From positions 47,025 to 111,024 of the forward strand of contig JAZQUI010000026.1 of assembly GCA_045631205.1 (NCBI GenBank): 64,000 nt of DNA. The letters are read 5' to 3'. Position 1 is the first letter of the stretch. Every line of letters begins with the position of its first letter. The translations under genes and the position numbers were made by a program. Of the stretch, positions 1 through 8,452 are shown piece after piece. This DNA comes from HGM04593 sp045631205 (lineage in GTDB: Bacteria > Bacteroidota > Bacteroidia > Bacteroidales > Bacteroidaceae). The notes beneath the pieces are model-generated. The model was not told the DNA's origin. It searched no databases and saw only the letters and a program-made list of their open reading frames with translations.

Positions 1-1442
1 TTGAAATTCTCGAGCTCGGCAGCATCGTCGCTCTCTATCCAACAAGCCTTGTAGAGGTTCACCGGCTCCCAACGGCATTTTGCGTTATACTCGTTCTCCA
101 AGCGATATTGTATAACCTCGAACTGCAGCTGGCCAACTGTACCAATGAGTTTGCGACCGTTATGCTGGTTTACAAACAGCTGCGCAACACCCTCGCCCAT
201 AAGCTGATCTATACCCTTTGCCAACTGCTTGGTTTTCATTGGGTCGGCATTTTCTATATATTTGAACATCTCGGGTGAGAAACTTGGCAAACCTTTGAAA
301 TGGAGGTTTTCTCCCTCGGTCAGTGTGTCACCAATCTTGAAGTTTCCGGTATCGGGCAAACCGATGATATCACCGGGATAAGCCTCCTCGATAGTGCTCT
401 TGCGCTGCGCCATAAACTGGGTTGGAGATGAAAAACGCAAATCCTTACCCAAACGAATGTGACGATAAGGAGTATTACGCACAAATTTTCCCGAACAGAT
501 TTTGCAGAAAGCAACGCAAGAACGGTGGTTGGGGTCAATGTTCGCTGTAATCTTGAATATAAAACCTGTGAATTTGGGATCCTCGGGTTTTACTTCACGC
601 TCAACAGCCTGCACAGGGCGTGGGCTGGGAGCAATTTTAACAAAACAGTTCAGCAACTCCTCGACACCAAAATTGTTGAGTGCCGAACCGAAGAATACGG
701 GCGCAACCTTTGCATCAAGATAATCCTGAACTTCAAATTCAGGGTAAACGCCATCGACAAGTTCAAGGTCGGAGCGCAATTTTGCAGCAAGGTCTTCGCC
801 AATATTGCTATCAAGTTCGTCGCTGTTTATATCTATTTCCACCTTTTCGGTAACCCTCTGTTTGTTGGGTGTGAAAAGGTCGAGCTTTTGCTCATATATG
901 TTATATACACCTTTGAAGCGCGCACCCTGGTCAATGGGCCAGCTCAACGGACGAACTGAAATCTGCAATTCCTGTTCAAGCTCATCGAGCAATTCAAAAG
1001 GGTCGCGACCTTCGCGGTCCATCTTGTTTACATACACAATAACGGGGGTTGAACGCATACGGCACACATTCATCAACTTGCGTGTCTGTGTCTCCACACC
1101 CTTTGCACTATCCACCACAATAATAACACTATCTACAGCTGTTAGTGTGCGGAATGTATCCTCGGCAAAATCCTGGTGACCGGGGGTATCAAGAATATTT
1201 ATCTTGTATCCCTCATAATCGAACTCCATAACCGATGTGGTCACAGAGATACCGCGCTGTTTTTCAATCTCCATCCAGTCGGATGTAGCTGTTTTCTTTA
1301 TCTTGTTCGACTTAACCGCACCGGCAACCTGTATCTGTCCTCCAAAGAGAAGGAGTTTCTCGGTCAATGTGGTTTTTCCGGCGTCGGGGTGCGAAATAAT
1401 CGCAAATGTTCTTCTTCTTCCAATTTCCTCGTTTACGTTCAT
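1..1442 (-). CDS. prfC: peptide chain release factor 3, 3' end beyond window
   Basis: RF3 is the translational GTPase that recycles RF1/RF2 from the ribosome after peptide release. The reading frame is open from the ATG at 1442 to the window edge (480 codons), so only the last few dozen residues of a roughly 525-residue protein are missing. Visible motifs are the P-loop SHPDAGKTT (residues 17-25), switch II DTPGHQDF near residue 85 and the guanine-specificity motif NKMD. The C-terminal part (GVAQLFVNQHNG and after) fits the RF3 C-terminal domain. The ATG lies 31 bases after the DUF4924 gene, so the two are probably co-transcribed. Confidence 0.96.
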   Translation of the reverse strand, partial: MNVNEEIGRRRTFAIISHPDAGKTTLTEKLLLFGGQIQVAGAVKSNKIKKTATSDWMEIEKQRGISVTTSVMEFDYEGYKINILDTPGHQDFAEDTFRTLTAVDSVIIVVDSAKGVETQTRKLMNVCRMRSTPVIVYVNKMDREGRDPFELLDELEQELQISVRPLSWPIDQGARFKGVYNIYEQKLDLFTPNKQRVTEKVEIDINSDELDSNIGEDLAAKLRSDLELVDGVYPEFEVQDYLDAKVAPVFFGSALNNFGVEELLNCFVKIAPSPRPVQAVEREVKPEDPKFTGFIFKITANIDPNHRSCVAFCKICSGKFVRNTPYRHIRLGKDLRFSSPTQFMAQRKSTIEEAYPGDIIGLPDTGNFKIGDTLTEGENLHFKGLPSFSPEMFKYIENADPMKTKQLAKGIDQLMGEGVAQLFVNQHNGRKLIGTVGQLQFEVIQYRLENEYNAKCRWEPVNLYKACWIESDDAAELENF

Positions 1443-1473
1443 TTGAACAAATGGTTTTATTGTATATTCTTAA

Positions 1474-2028
1474 TCAATCTTCTGAATCCAAATTAAGTTT
1501 GCCCTCCTCTTCTTCCTTATAGTAGAGCGAGAGCATAGAGATAAATTTGCTTATCTCTCCTGTAGCATCGGTAGTCTCCTTGTTAATCTCACGTTTCTGC
1601 AACTTCATCAGCCACAGCATATAAAGCGCGTCGAAGCAGTTTTCAATCTCACCCTTTTCCTTTCCATCACTTTTTGCTCTGAACTCCACTATAAAAGGAA
1701 GCGCCTTGTAATAAGCAGCAGAATAAAAAGGCACCTTAGGCGACTTCAACAAACGCACGTGCAGGTCTGTGAGATTTATTATCACATTCTTGTTTATTTG
1801 CAAATGCCCACTCTCCTTCACACCCTCAATACGCATCATCTCTGCGAGATTTTCATACCACTCGAGAAGTTCCTTAGCACCCTCTTCGGGAAGGTTGTAC
1901 GGAGCCACCAACGCCGCCTCTATTTTGCTCGACGACATATCATATGCACGAAGCAGGTCTTCGACCTGCCACATATACAGCAGATACTCTGCTATATTCT
2001 TTTTTCGAAGTTCTCTTGAAACAAACAA
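1474..2028 (-). CDS. DUF4924 family protein
   Basis: A 184-residue, soluble, largely helical protein with no signal peptide. I recognise it as the Bacteroidota family DUF4924 by the N-terminal segment around KKNIAEYLLYMWQVEDLLRA. Function is unknown. The start is a TTG at 2028: an in-frame stop lies two codons upstream and the next ATG (residue 19) would delete the conserved segment, so the unusual start is probably real. It lies 13 bases after the LysE-type exporter gene and 31 before prfC. The C-terminus is acidic (YKEEEEGKLNLDSED). Confidence 0.82.
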   Translation of the reverse strand: MFVSRELRKKNIAEYLLYMWQVEDLLRAYDMSSSKIEAALVAPYNLPEEGAKELLEWYENLAEMMRIEGVKESGHLQINKNVIINLTDLHVRLLKSPKVPFYSAAYYKALPFIVEFRAKSDGKEKGEIENCFDALYMLWLMKLQKREINKETTDATGEISKFISMLSLYYKEEEEGKLNLDSED

Positions 2029-2041
2029 AGCTTACAATGTA

Positions 2042-2734
2042 TTAGTGAAAAGAATAAATACCTGTAATGATCAAGACTGCGCCAATGAACGCACCAATCA
2101 TCACAAGAGTACCGATAACCCTGTTTATAATCCACACACCGCGCACATCAAAACGTTCACGCAACTTGCTCACAACATAGGTTATAAAGAGCCACCACAA
2201 CATAGCACCTCCAAAAATTGAGGCATAACCAATAAACTGGTTATACAAAGGCTGTTCGGGCAGCATAAAATTCAGCGGGGTAAAAAGTGCCAGGAACAGC
2301 AATACGAGCAATGGGTTTGAGAATGCCAGGAAAAAGCCCGTAACACCATTCTGAACAAGACTGCTCTTGTTGCGGCTTACATTATGGGCATTCTGCGAAG
2401 GATTTGTACGGAAAGTATGTACGCCAAATATAAACATAAGAACAGATCCAATTAACTGCAACCAAAAGAGAGCCGTGCGGTTATGTATGAAATCGTATAT
2501 AAACGAAAGACCGTAACCGGTTATCAAAGCATAAATAATATCACTGACTGCTGCGCCCAAACCTGTAACAAGGCCATAAATGCGACCTTTATTCAAAGTA
2601 CGTTGCACGCAAAGAATACCGACAGGCCCCATAGGAGCAGACGCAACAATACCAATTATAGCGCCTTTTACCATAATCTCCAGCAGCGAAATCTGCGAAA
2701 CAAACTGTAAGAAAAACTCGTTAATCTCGTTCAT
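2042..2734 (-). CDS. LysE family amino-acid exporter
   Basis: A 230-residue integral membrane protein of the LysE/RhtB superfamily, which exports amino acids or related small metabolites across the inner membrane. The family signature is at the start: GAIIGIVASAPMGPVGILC (residues about 24-42), followed by helices around GLVTGLGAAVSDIIYALITG and LQLIGSVLMFIFGVHTF. Five to six membrane segments are visible, the usual number. The substrate cannot be told from sequence. A strong inverted repeat (2785-2814) lies upstream of the ATG. DUF4924 follows after 13 bases. Confidence 0.88.
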   Translation of the reverse strand: MNEINEFFLQFVSQISLLEIMVKGAIIGIVASAPMGPVGILCVQRTLNKGRIYGLVTGLGAAVSDIIYALITGYGLSFIYDFIHNRTALFWLQLIGSVLMFIFGVHTFRTNPSQNAHNVSRNKSSLVQNGVTGFFLAFSNPLLVLLFLALFTPLNFMLPEQPLYNQFIGYASIFGGAMLWWLFITYVVSKLRERFDVRGVWIINRVIGTLVMIGAFIGAVLIITGIYSFH

Positions 2735-2784
2735 AATTCGTGATAATCCAAAACGCGACCGAGCCTATGCGCACCCGCACAACA

Positions 2785-2814
2785 GCATCTTTCGCATCAT
2801 TTATGCAAAGATGC
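2785..2814. promoter_or_regulatory. inverted repeat upstream of the LysE exporter
   Basis: GCATCTTTCGCAT and ATGCAAAGATGC form a 12-bp stem with one bulged base and a 5-base spacer. On the minus strand it contains CATCTTTG, one base from the Bacteroidota -7 element TAnnTTTG, and lies about 50 bases before the exporter ATG. It could be an operator covering the promoter or an RNA hairpin. No U-tract follows on the minus strand, so a terminator for the DUF308 gene is less likely. Confidence 0.4.
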
Positions 2815-2904
2815 TATTTTTTTATGAAAAAACATAGACAAAATTCGGTTTTTTTCACACTTCACAGCCCACAGGCAGCAAATTTTGACTAAACCGCCTT
2901 TTTA

Positions 2905-3444
2905 TCACTCTATACTGCGGCGACGGCTACGTATATAAATGCCGGCAACCAATTCTGACACACCCGACAGTATTGCGCCCACACCCACTACAAGAAACGG
3001 TAAACCGGCAACTTCGAAAGGATTTGCCAAAACCACGACACCGGCCACAAGCAAAAGCAAAGGTACTATATACATAAAAAATGGCACACGCACACTTTTC
3101 TGCGCACCAAGCAATGTAACCAACTGATAAAAACCCGACAGCAAAAGGAGCACGCCAAGCACAATCATAAGCAACGAAAGAAAGAATGCAGGCGAAAGCA
3201 GCAACCACGCACCAAGCACCACACCCGCAACACCTGCCGCAACAAGCACAAACATATCAAAAGGCTTCGCCAACCCTCGCTTGCGCAGCAGATAGATGTT
3301 AAACAGTGAGATTGCACCCGACACCATAAAGGCAGCACCTATGAATTGTATTATCAAAGGCATAAAAGCCTCGCGCAACACCACCATAAGAACACCTATA
3401 AGAATTACACACAAACTGCGTACAACAATATTAAGCATACTCAT
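2905..3444 (-). CDS. DUF308 (HdeD-like) membrane protein
   Basis: A 179-residue protein made almost entirely of hydrophobic helices in pairs, the pattern of DUF308/HdeD inner-membrane proteins. HdeD in E. coli is linked to acid resistance; the role here is unknown. I place the start at the ATG at 3444 (MSMLNIVV) preceded by an AAAAAAGAAA stretch. The longer GTG-initiated frame to 3546 would add 34 poorly conserved residues overlapping the end of the upstream gene. An alternative ATG lies at 3438. It is last in the ssb-gldE-PPTase direction, 80 bases after the PPTase stop. Confidence 0.72.
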   Translation of the reverse strand: MSMLNIVVRSLCVILIGVLMVVLREAFMPLIIQFIGAAFMVSGAISLFNIYLLRKRGLAKPFDMFVLVAAGVAGVVLGAWLLLSPAFFLSLLMIVLGVLLLLSGFYQLVTLLGAQKSVRVPFFMYIVPLLLLVAGVVVLANPFEVAGLPFLVVGVGAILSGVSELVAGIYIRSRRRSIE

Positions 3445-3524
3445 TTTCTTTTTTACATCAACAAACAAACGAGCGAAAATAGAACACGAATTTACACAAA
3501 TAATTAGAATTCGGGATAAAAAAG

Positions 3525-4181
3525 TTAAACACGGCACAAAGAGCACCCTGCGCCCTTATAACAGAGAGTAAGCAACAAGGGGCCGTCATATATATATGAT
3601 ACAGAATATCGCCCATTTCCAAGCGGCAACCCCACAAGCGACAAAGAGAGAACGCCATTAGCCGCCGGCTGCAAATTTTCAAGAACAATATTGTCGCGAT
3701 AGTTTCCACCAAGGTCACCTACCAATTTGAAGACCGCCTCCGAAGCTGTCCATCGTATAAGTTTTGCGCTATTATAAAATTCCGCTGATATATGTTCAAG
3801 CTCTTCACTACGCATAAAATAACGACTAGCAGCATCACCCACCACCCTACCGACCGGCTCAATATCAAGCCCGAAAGGAAATGAACGGGACACTGCAAAA
3901 GCAACAAAGCCACGCGTGTGTGAGATACTGATAAATGCATCGCTACCGTTCAACACAGGCTTGCCCGCTGTGTCGTAATCAATTGAAACTCCTTCGCCAA
4001 AAACATATTTTAACAAAGCACGTACCGCCAACCATTCAGCCCTGCGCTTTTCACCGGCAAGCATCGCGGCAGCAGCCCTTGTGGCATCATCAACCATAAG
4101 CAAAAGTTCTTCTACAGTCTCTGCCACCTGCCAAACGTAAATGTCGGCGTCGCCACAACCATATTTGCAGAACAACGGCAT
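3525..4181 (-). CDS. 4'-phosphopantetheinyl transferase superfamily protein
   Basis: A 218-residue Sfp/AcpT-type phosphopantetheinyl transferase, which moves the phosphopantetheine arm of CoA onto a carrier-protein serine. The two family motifs are visible: FGLDIEPVGR (Mg-binding Asp and Glu) and WTASEAVFKLVG, where the usual W-x-x-K-E-A reads W-T-A-S-E-A with the Glu kept. SISHTRGFVAFAVS is the typical strand before the first motif. It follows gldE by nine bases. PPTases next to gldE are common in Bacteroidota. The carrier substrate is unknown. Confidence 0.82.
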   Translation of the reverse strand: MPLFCKYGCGDADIYVWQVAETVEELLLMVDDATRAAAAMLAGEKRRAEWLAVRALLKYVFGEGVSIDYDTAGKPVLNGSDAFISISHTRGFVAFAVSRSFPFGLDIEPVGRVVGDAASRYFMRSEELEHISAEFYNSAKLIRWTASEAVFKLVGDLGGNYRDNIVLENLQPAANGVLSLSLVGLPLGNGRYSVSYIYDGPLLLTLCYKGAGCSLCRV

Positions 4182-4190
4182 AACAGGAAT

Positions 4191-5537
4191 TTATTCTCCA
4201 CCCTCAACAGGCAAAACAGTTGCCTTAATCTTAACCAGGCGGTGTTTATCTTTCAAAAGAACCTCGAACTCCACACCTGCACACACAATCTTTTCGTGCA
4301 AACGAGGGAACTCACCTTTAATTTCGAGGAGCAGACCGGCAAGAGTATCGGCTTCACCCGCAACATCCTCAAAGAGATCACCATCGATGGACATAATTTT
4401 GAAGAAATCCGCAAGCATTGTCTTTCCTTCAAAAATAATCGTATGGTCGTTCACCCTTTCGTAAGAAGTATCGGGCTCATCGAATTCATCGTTAATCTCA
4501 CCAACAATCTCTTCTATGATATCCTCGAGCGTTATAAGACCCGAAACGCCGCCAAATTCATCTACCACAATAGCCATATGCACCCTTACTGTCTGGAAAT
4601 CGCACAACAAATCATCGATTTTCTTTGTTTCGGGAACAAAATACGGCTGACGTATGAGAGACTGCCAACGGAAATTTGCCCCTCGGTTCAAATATGGCAA
4701 CAAATCCTTAATGTAGAGAATACCACGAATCTCGTCCTGGGTACCCGAATATACAGGAATGCGCGAATAGGCATTATCGGCAGCACAACGCAACACCTCG
4801 GTATATGATGCACGAATATCGAGCATCACCATATCCATACGCGATGTCATAATACTGCGCACAGTTTCGTCACCGAAGCGGATTATACCCTCCAACATAT
4901 TCTTCTGCTCGCCGATTTCCTTTTTATCGGTAAGCTCAAGAGCTTGTTCAAGTTCATCGACCGACAATGAATAACTCGCCTTTGAAGCTATGCGCTCGGT
5001 AAAGAATGTCGAACGCACCAAGAGAGATGAAAAAGGCCTCAAAATGCGAAAAAGCAAATAAAGTCCATCGGCTGCAAAATAGGCGAATTTACGTACATTA
5101 TTCTTTGAATAAATTTTGGGCATCACCTCGCCGAAAAGAAGCAACAAGAAGGTGAGCAGAACAGTGAGCAAGGTAAATTCAAGCCACTTTGCAGTCTCCC
5201 CAAAAGAGAGAATGGAAAGGAAAAAATAGTTAAGCAACATTACTATGCCCACATTGACAAAGTCGTTTATTATCAATATTGTGGCAAGCAGACGCTCCGG
5301 TTCCTTCAACATTGCCAAAACGTGTTGAGCCGACAGAGACTTACTCTCGGCAGCCTCATCAAGTTCGGCACGCGTTAATGAAAAAAAGGCAACTTCCGAA
5401 CCCGATGCAAAAGCCGAGAACATCAACAACACACCGGCAAGCAATAAAGCAACCAAAGCACTCGGCGAGGGAGCGGTAACATCAACCTCGGGGAGTGCAA
5501 AAGCCAATTGCTGCATAAAAGCAGTTATCATCAACAA
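4191..5537 (-). CDS. gldE: GldE-type CNNM/CBS-domain membrane protein
   Basis: A 448-residue protein with an N-terminal CNNM domain (four membrane segments, residues about 25-190, including FASGSEVAFFSLTRAELDE and FGEVMPKIYSK), a CBS pair (about 205-335) and a C-terminal CorC/HlyC domain (about 350-440). This is the architecture of GldE, named for gliding motility in Flavobacteria but widespread in non-gliding Bacteroidales; relatives are Mg/Co transport proteins. It lies 13 bases after ssb and nine before the PPTase. Its presence here does not by itself indicate gliding. Confidence 0.85.
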   Translation of the reverse strand: MLMITAFMQQLAFALPEVDVTAPSPSALVALLLAGVLLMFSAFASGSEVAFFSLTRAELDEAAESKSLSAQHVLAMLKEPERLLATILIINDFVNVGIVMLLNYFFLSILSFGETAKWLEFTLLTVLLTFLLLLFGEVMPKIYSKNNVRKFAYFAADGLYLLFRILRPFSSLLVRSTFFTERIASKASYSLSVDELEQALELTDKKEIGEQKNMLEGIIRFGDETVRSIMTSRMDMVMLDIRASYTEVLRCAADNAYSRIPVYSGTQDEIRGILYIKDLLPYLNRGANFRWQSLIRQPYFVPETKKIDDLLCDFQTVRVHMAIVVDEFGGVSGLITLEDIIEEIVGEINDEFDEPDTSYERVNDHTIIFEGKTMLADFFKIMSIDGDLFEDVAGEADTLAGLLLEIKGEFPRLHEKIVCAGVEFEVLLKDKHRLVKIKATVLPVEGGE

Positions 5538-5550
5538 TACAAGGCTTTAA

Positions 5551-5937
5551 TTAGTAAATGGAGCTATCAGTAACAGGCTCGTCCATTGTAGCCGAAGTTG
5601 CAGTGCGTGATGAGAGCATCTCCATTGTTTCTGCAAGAATTTCGGTACGATAACGACGTATGCCATTCTGGTCCTCGTAGGTATTGGTTCTTATCTTACC
5701 CTCGATGTATATACGATCACCTTTGTGAACATACTTCTCGGCAACCTCGGCCAAACCACCCCAAAGAACAACATTGTGCCACTCTGTTCTTTCGGGCACC
5801 TGTGTACCATTCTGCAAAGTGTATGCACGCTCTGTTGTAGCAATAACCATATTGGCAACAGCCACATTACGGTCGAGGTGACGAACATCGGGATTTTTAC
5901 CCACATTACCAATCAAAATAACTTTATTAACCGACAT
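5551..5937 (-). CDS. ssb: single-stranded DNA-binding protein, short form
   Basis: A 128-residue SSB: one OB fold from MSVNKVILIGNVG to about residue 108 (EILAETMEML). SSB coats single-stranded DNA and recruits partners through an acidic tip that normally ends in DDxPF. Here the tail after the OB fold is only about 20 residues and ends TDSSIY, so the usual tip is absent. A -7-like box TATTTTTG lies at 6047-6054 on the minus strand, leaving a leader of about 110 bases. It appears to be the first gene of ssb-gldE-PPTase. Confidence 0.92.
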   Translation of the reverse strand: MSVNKVILIGNVGKNPDVRHLDRNVAVANMVIATTERAYTLQNGTQVPERTEWHNVVLWGGLAEVAEKYVHKGDRIYIEGKIRTNTYEDQNGIRRYRTEILAETMEMLSSRTATSATMDEPVTDSSIY

Positions 5938-6046
5938 AATATTGAATTTAAAAATTTCACAATCAAAAAACAGAAAAACCGATAGCGTAAAGAACGCTGC
6001 ACCGGTAAACTCTTAAAAGGAAGTTAATTATTTCCTTAATAGACTG

Positions 6047-6054
6047 CAAAAATA
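6047..6054 (-). promoter_or_regulatory. putative -7 box for ssb
   Basis: TATTTTTG on the minus strand matches the Bacteroidota -7 consensus TAnnTTTG. A T-rich stretch (GTTTT) lies 19 bases upstream. The predicted leader holds two small hairpins, AAGGAA/TTCCTT and AGCGT/ACGCT. Confidence 0.45.
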
Positions 6055-6190
6055 ATAATTTAATTTATATGTAAAGAGAAAACGCGCTGTCAAAAAGAAC
6101 AAAAAGCCAAAAAACTCTCCAAATAAGAGTAAATCAACGATTTTTAGTCAAAAAAAAACGTATTTTTTTCCGTAAAAGCAAAAAAAGCTA

Positions 6191-6198
6191 TATATTTG
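6191..6198 (+). promoter_or_regulatory. putative -7 box for the HU gene
   Basis: TATATTTG matches TAnnTTTG exactly and lies 51 bases before the HU ATG. A T-run (TTTTTTTC) ends 20 bases upstream, in the place of the -33 TTTG. Confidence 0.5.
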
Positions 6199-6249
6199 CC
6201 TTCCGAAATTTGAATGGCAACATTACGATAACATAAAATAACATACAAA

Positions 6250-6525
6250 ATGACAAAAGCAGACATTGTAAACGAGATTGCAAAGAAGACAGGTATTGAG
6301 AAAGCAGTGGTTCTTGCATCAGTAGAATCATTCATGGAGGTGGTGAAGACATCTTTGGCCAATCACGAGCCAGTATATCTACGCGGGTTCGGTAGCTTTA
6401 TCATCAAAGAGAGAGCCGAGAAGACTGCGCGTGACATCCACAAGGAGAAGACAATTATCATCCCCGCTCACAACATCCCCGCATTCAAACCTGCAAAAAC
6501 TTTCGTAAACGAAGTAAAAAAATAA
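6250..6525 (+). CDS. HU family DNA-binding protein
   Basis: A 91-residue HU/IHF-type protein, a small dimeric nucleoid protein that bends DNA. The N-terminal helices (MTKADIVNEIAKKTGIEK) and the strand LRGFGSFIIKERAEKTARD match the family. The DNA-binding arm usually carries RNP or RNPxTG; here it reads KEKTIIIPAHNIPAFKPAK, so the arm is HU-like but diverged. It starts a plus-strand group HU, small basic peptide, rng, an arrangement I believe is common in Bacteroidales. Confidence 0.93.
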   Translation: MTKADIVNEIAKKTGIEKAVVLASVESFMEVVKTSLANHEPVYLRGFGSFIIKERAEKTARDIHKEKTIIIPAHNIPAFKPAKTFVNEVKK

Positions 6526-6553
6526 TAGTTATTAATTTATAAATTTTTTAACC

Positions 6554-6643
6554 ATGCCTAGCGGAAAAAAGAAAAAAAGACATAAGATGTCTACGCACAA
6601 GCGTAAAAAAAGATTGAGAAAGAACAGACATAAGAGCAAGTAA
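6554..6643 (+). CDS. 29-residue highly basic peptide, ribosomal-protein-like
   Basis: ATG at 6554 to TAA at 6641-6643 encodes 29 residues beginning MPSGKKKKRHKMSTHKRK and ending RKNRHKSK. About two thirds are Lys, Arg or His and there is no acidic residue. It starts 28 bases after the HU stop and is followed by a strong terminator, so it is likely translated from the HU transcript. The composition is that of tiny ribosomal proteins (bL36, bTHX, or the bL38 reported from a Flavobacterium ribosome). I recognise very similar peptides in other Bacteroidota, but I cannot assign it to a named ribosomal protein. Confidence 0.78.
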   Translation: MPSGKKKKRHKMSTHKRKKRLRKNRHKSK

Positions 6644-6661
6644 GCTCGTCTGAACAGACAC

Positions 6662-6703
6662 AAAAAACAAACTTGCAAGGCACACACTTCAAGTTTGTTT
6701 TTT
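6662..6703 (+). terminator. rho-independent terminator after HU/small peptide
   Basis: A perfect 14-bp inverted repeat (AAAAAACAAACTTG at 6662-6675, CAAGTTTGTTTTTT at 6690-6703) with a 14-base loop ends in a T-rich run. It separates HU and the basic peptide from rng. Confidence 0.8.
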
Positions 6704-6805
6704 GTTTTAAGTACCCACGGCAACGCCGTCACCAACAAGGTAAACGAGCCGCACCTTAAACAGAAGAGGCCCACAAAACAAAAAAAATAAAAAAAAAATA
6801 AAATT

Positions 6806-8383
6806 GTGACAAGCGAACTAATCGTCGACGTTCACTCCAACGAAGTAGCCATTGCCATCACCGAAGACAAGCAACTGGTAGAATTTCAAAAGGAGGAACA
6901 GACAGAAACATTTTCAGTAGGCAACATTTACCTTGGGCGTGTAAAGAAAATTATGCCTGGGCTCAACGCCTGCTTTGTTGACGTAGGTTCCGAGAAAGAA
7001 GCCTTCCTGCACTATTTGGATTTAGGCCCACAATTTTACTCTCTACAAAAGTATTTAAAACAAATTACCAGCGACCGCAAGAAGAGCTTCCCCATGGGCA
7101 AGGCATCAATAATGCCTGAAAAGAAAAAAGAGGGAAACATTGCAGAAACACTGCAAACCGGGCAAGAGATACTTGTACAGGTAACCAAAGAGCCCATAAA
7201 CACAAAAGGCCCGCGCCTTACTTGCGAAATCTCCTTTGCCGGACGTTTCCTGATACTCATTCCCTTTGAAGACAAAGTATCGGTTTCGTCAAAGATAAAG
7301 TCGCCCGAAGAGCGCACAAGGCTCAAACAACTGCTGCAAAGCATAAAACCAAAAAACTTCGGAATAATAGTACGCACCGTAGCCGAGGGCAAGAAAGTTG
7401 CCGAACTCGATGCAGAACTGCGCAGCCTTGTAAACAACTGGGAGACACTCGTTGGGAAAGTACAGAAATGCACAAAACCTCCCTGCATCGTTCACGCAGA
7501 GTCGGACCGCACATTAGCCTTGTTGCGCGACCTCTTCAACCCCTCTTACGAGAGCATACACGTGAACGACATTGAGGTGTACAAAAAAATCAGAGACTAC
7601 GTTTCGGTGATAGCCCCCGAGAGCATAAACATTATAAAGCTCTACCGCGGCGAGTTGCCCATATTCGACCACTTTGCTATAACAAAGCAAATAAAATCCT
7701 CATTCGGCCGAATAGTATCGTTCAAGGGCGGCGCCTACCTTGTTATAGAGCACACCGAAGCACTGCACGTTGTCGATGTGAACAGCGGCAACAGAGCACG
7801 TAACAACGCTGCAAACCAGGAAGAAAACGCATTAGAAGTAAACCTCGGTGCAGCCGACGAACTTGCCCGCCAACTACGTCTCCGCGATATGGGCGGAATT
7901 ATCGTGGTCGATTTTATCGATATGGACAAGTCGGAACACCGCCAGGCGCTTTACGAGCGCATGACAGAAAATATGAGCCGCGACAGAGCAAAGCACAACA
8001 TATTGCCGCTGAGCAAGTTCGGCCTTATGCAAATTACGCGCCAAAGAGTGCGCCCCGCAATAGACATGCCGGTGGAAGAGAGTTGCCCCGTATGTTTCGG
8101 TAAAGGCAAAGTACAATCATCGATACTGTTCACCGACCTTTTGGAGAGTAAAATAAAAACACTTATAGGAGCAATAGGAATTAAGAGATTCACACTGCAC
8201 GTTCACCCCTATGTAGCCTCCTATATCAAGAAAGGTATAATTTCATTATACCGTAAATGGCAATTCAAATACGGGTTCGGAATACGCATCATACCAAACC
8301 AGAAACTGGCCTACCTGGAATATCACTTCTACGACAAAGCCGGAAAGGAAATTGATATGAAAGAAGAAACGGAACTTAAGTAA
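6806..8383 (+). CDS. rng: ribonuclease G / Rne-Rng family endoribonuclease
   Basis: A 525-residue RNase E/G family enzyme that cuts single-stranded RNA during rRNA maturation and mRNA decay. An S1-like RNA-binding region spans about residues 37-135 (GNIYLGRVKKIMPGLNACFVDVG), with an insertion typical of the Bacteroidota form. The DNase-I-like catalytic region has VVDVNSGNRARN and IIVVDFIDM, supplying the metal-binding aspartates. The Zn-link motif CPVCFGKG lies near residue 430. The start is GTG at 6806 and gives the expected N-terminus MTSELIVDV. It ends at a bidirectional terminator. Confidence 0.95.
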   Translation: MTSELIVDVHSNEVAIAITEDKQLVEFQKEEQTETFSVGNIYLGRVKKIMPGLNACFVDVGSEKEAFLHYLDLGPQFYSLQKYLKQITSDRKKSFPMGKASIMPEKKKEGNIAETLQTGQEILVQVTKEPINTKGPRLTCEISFAGRFLILIPFEDKVSVSSKIKSPEERTRLKQLLQSIKPKNFGIIVRTVAEGKKVAELDAELRSLVNNWETLVGKVQKCTKPPCIVHAESDRTLALLRDLFNPSYESIHVNDIEVYKKIRDYVSVIAPESINIIKLYRGELPIFDHFAITKQIKSSFGRIVSFKGGAYLVIEHTEALHVVDVNSGNRARNNAANQEENALEVNLGAADELARQLRLRDMGGIIVVDFIDMDKSEHRQALYERMTENMSRDRAKHNILPLSKFGLMQITRQRVRPAIDMPVEESCPVCFGKGKVQSSILFTDLLESKIKTLIGAIGIKRFTLHVHPYVASYIKKGIISLYRKWQFKYGFGIRIIPNQKLAYLEYHFYDKAGKEIDMKEETELK

Positions 8384-8400
8384 GAACCATTACCTATAAT

Positions 8401-8433
8401 AAAAAAGCCTGCTGTTCAACAGCAGGCTTTTTT
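8401..8433. terminator. bidirectional terminator between rng and phosphohexomutase
   Basis: AAAAAAGCCTGCTG and CAGCAGGCTTTTTT form a long stem with a TTCAA loop, flanked by an A-run on one side and a T-run on the other. The two convergent genes share it. Confidence 0.88.
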
Positions 8434-8452
8434 ATTCAAACTACGGTATTTA

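Noticed and set aside
4191..5537. gldE taken as evidence for gliding motility or a type IX secretion system
   Set aside because: GldE is widespread in non-gliding Bacteroidales and no other gld or por gene is in the window.
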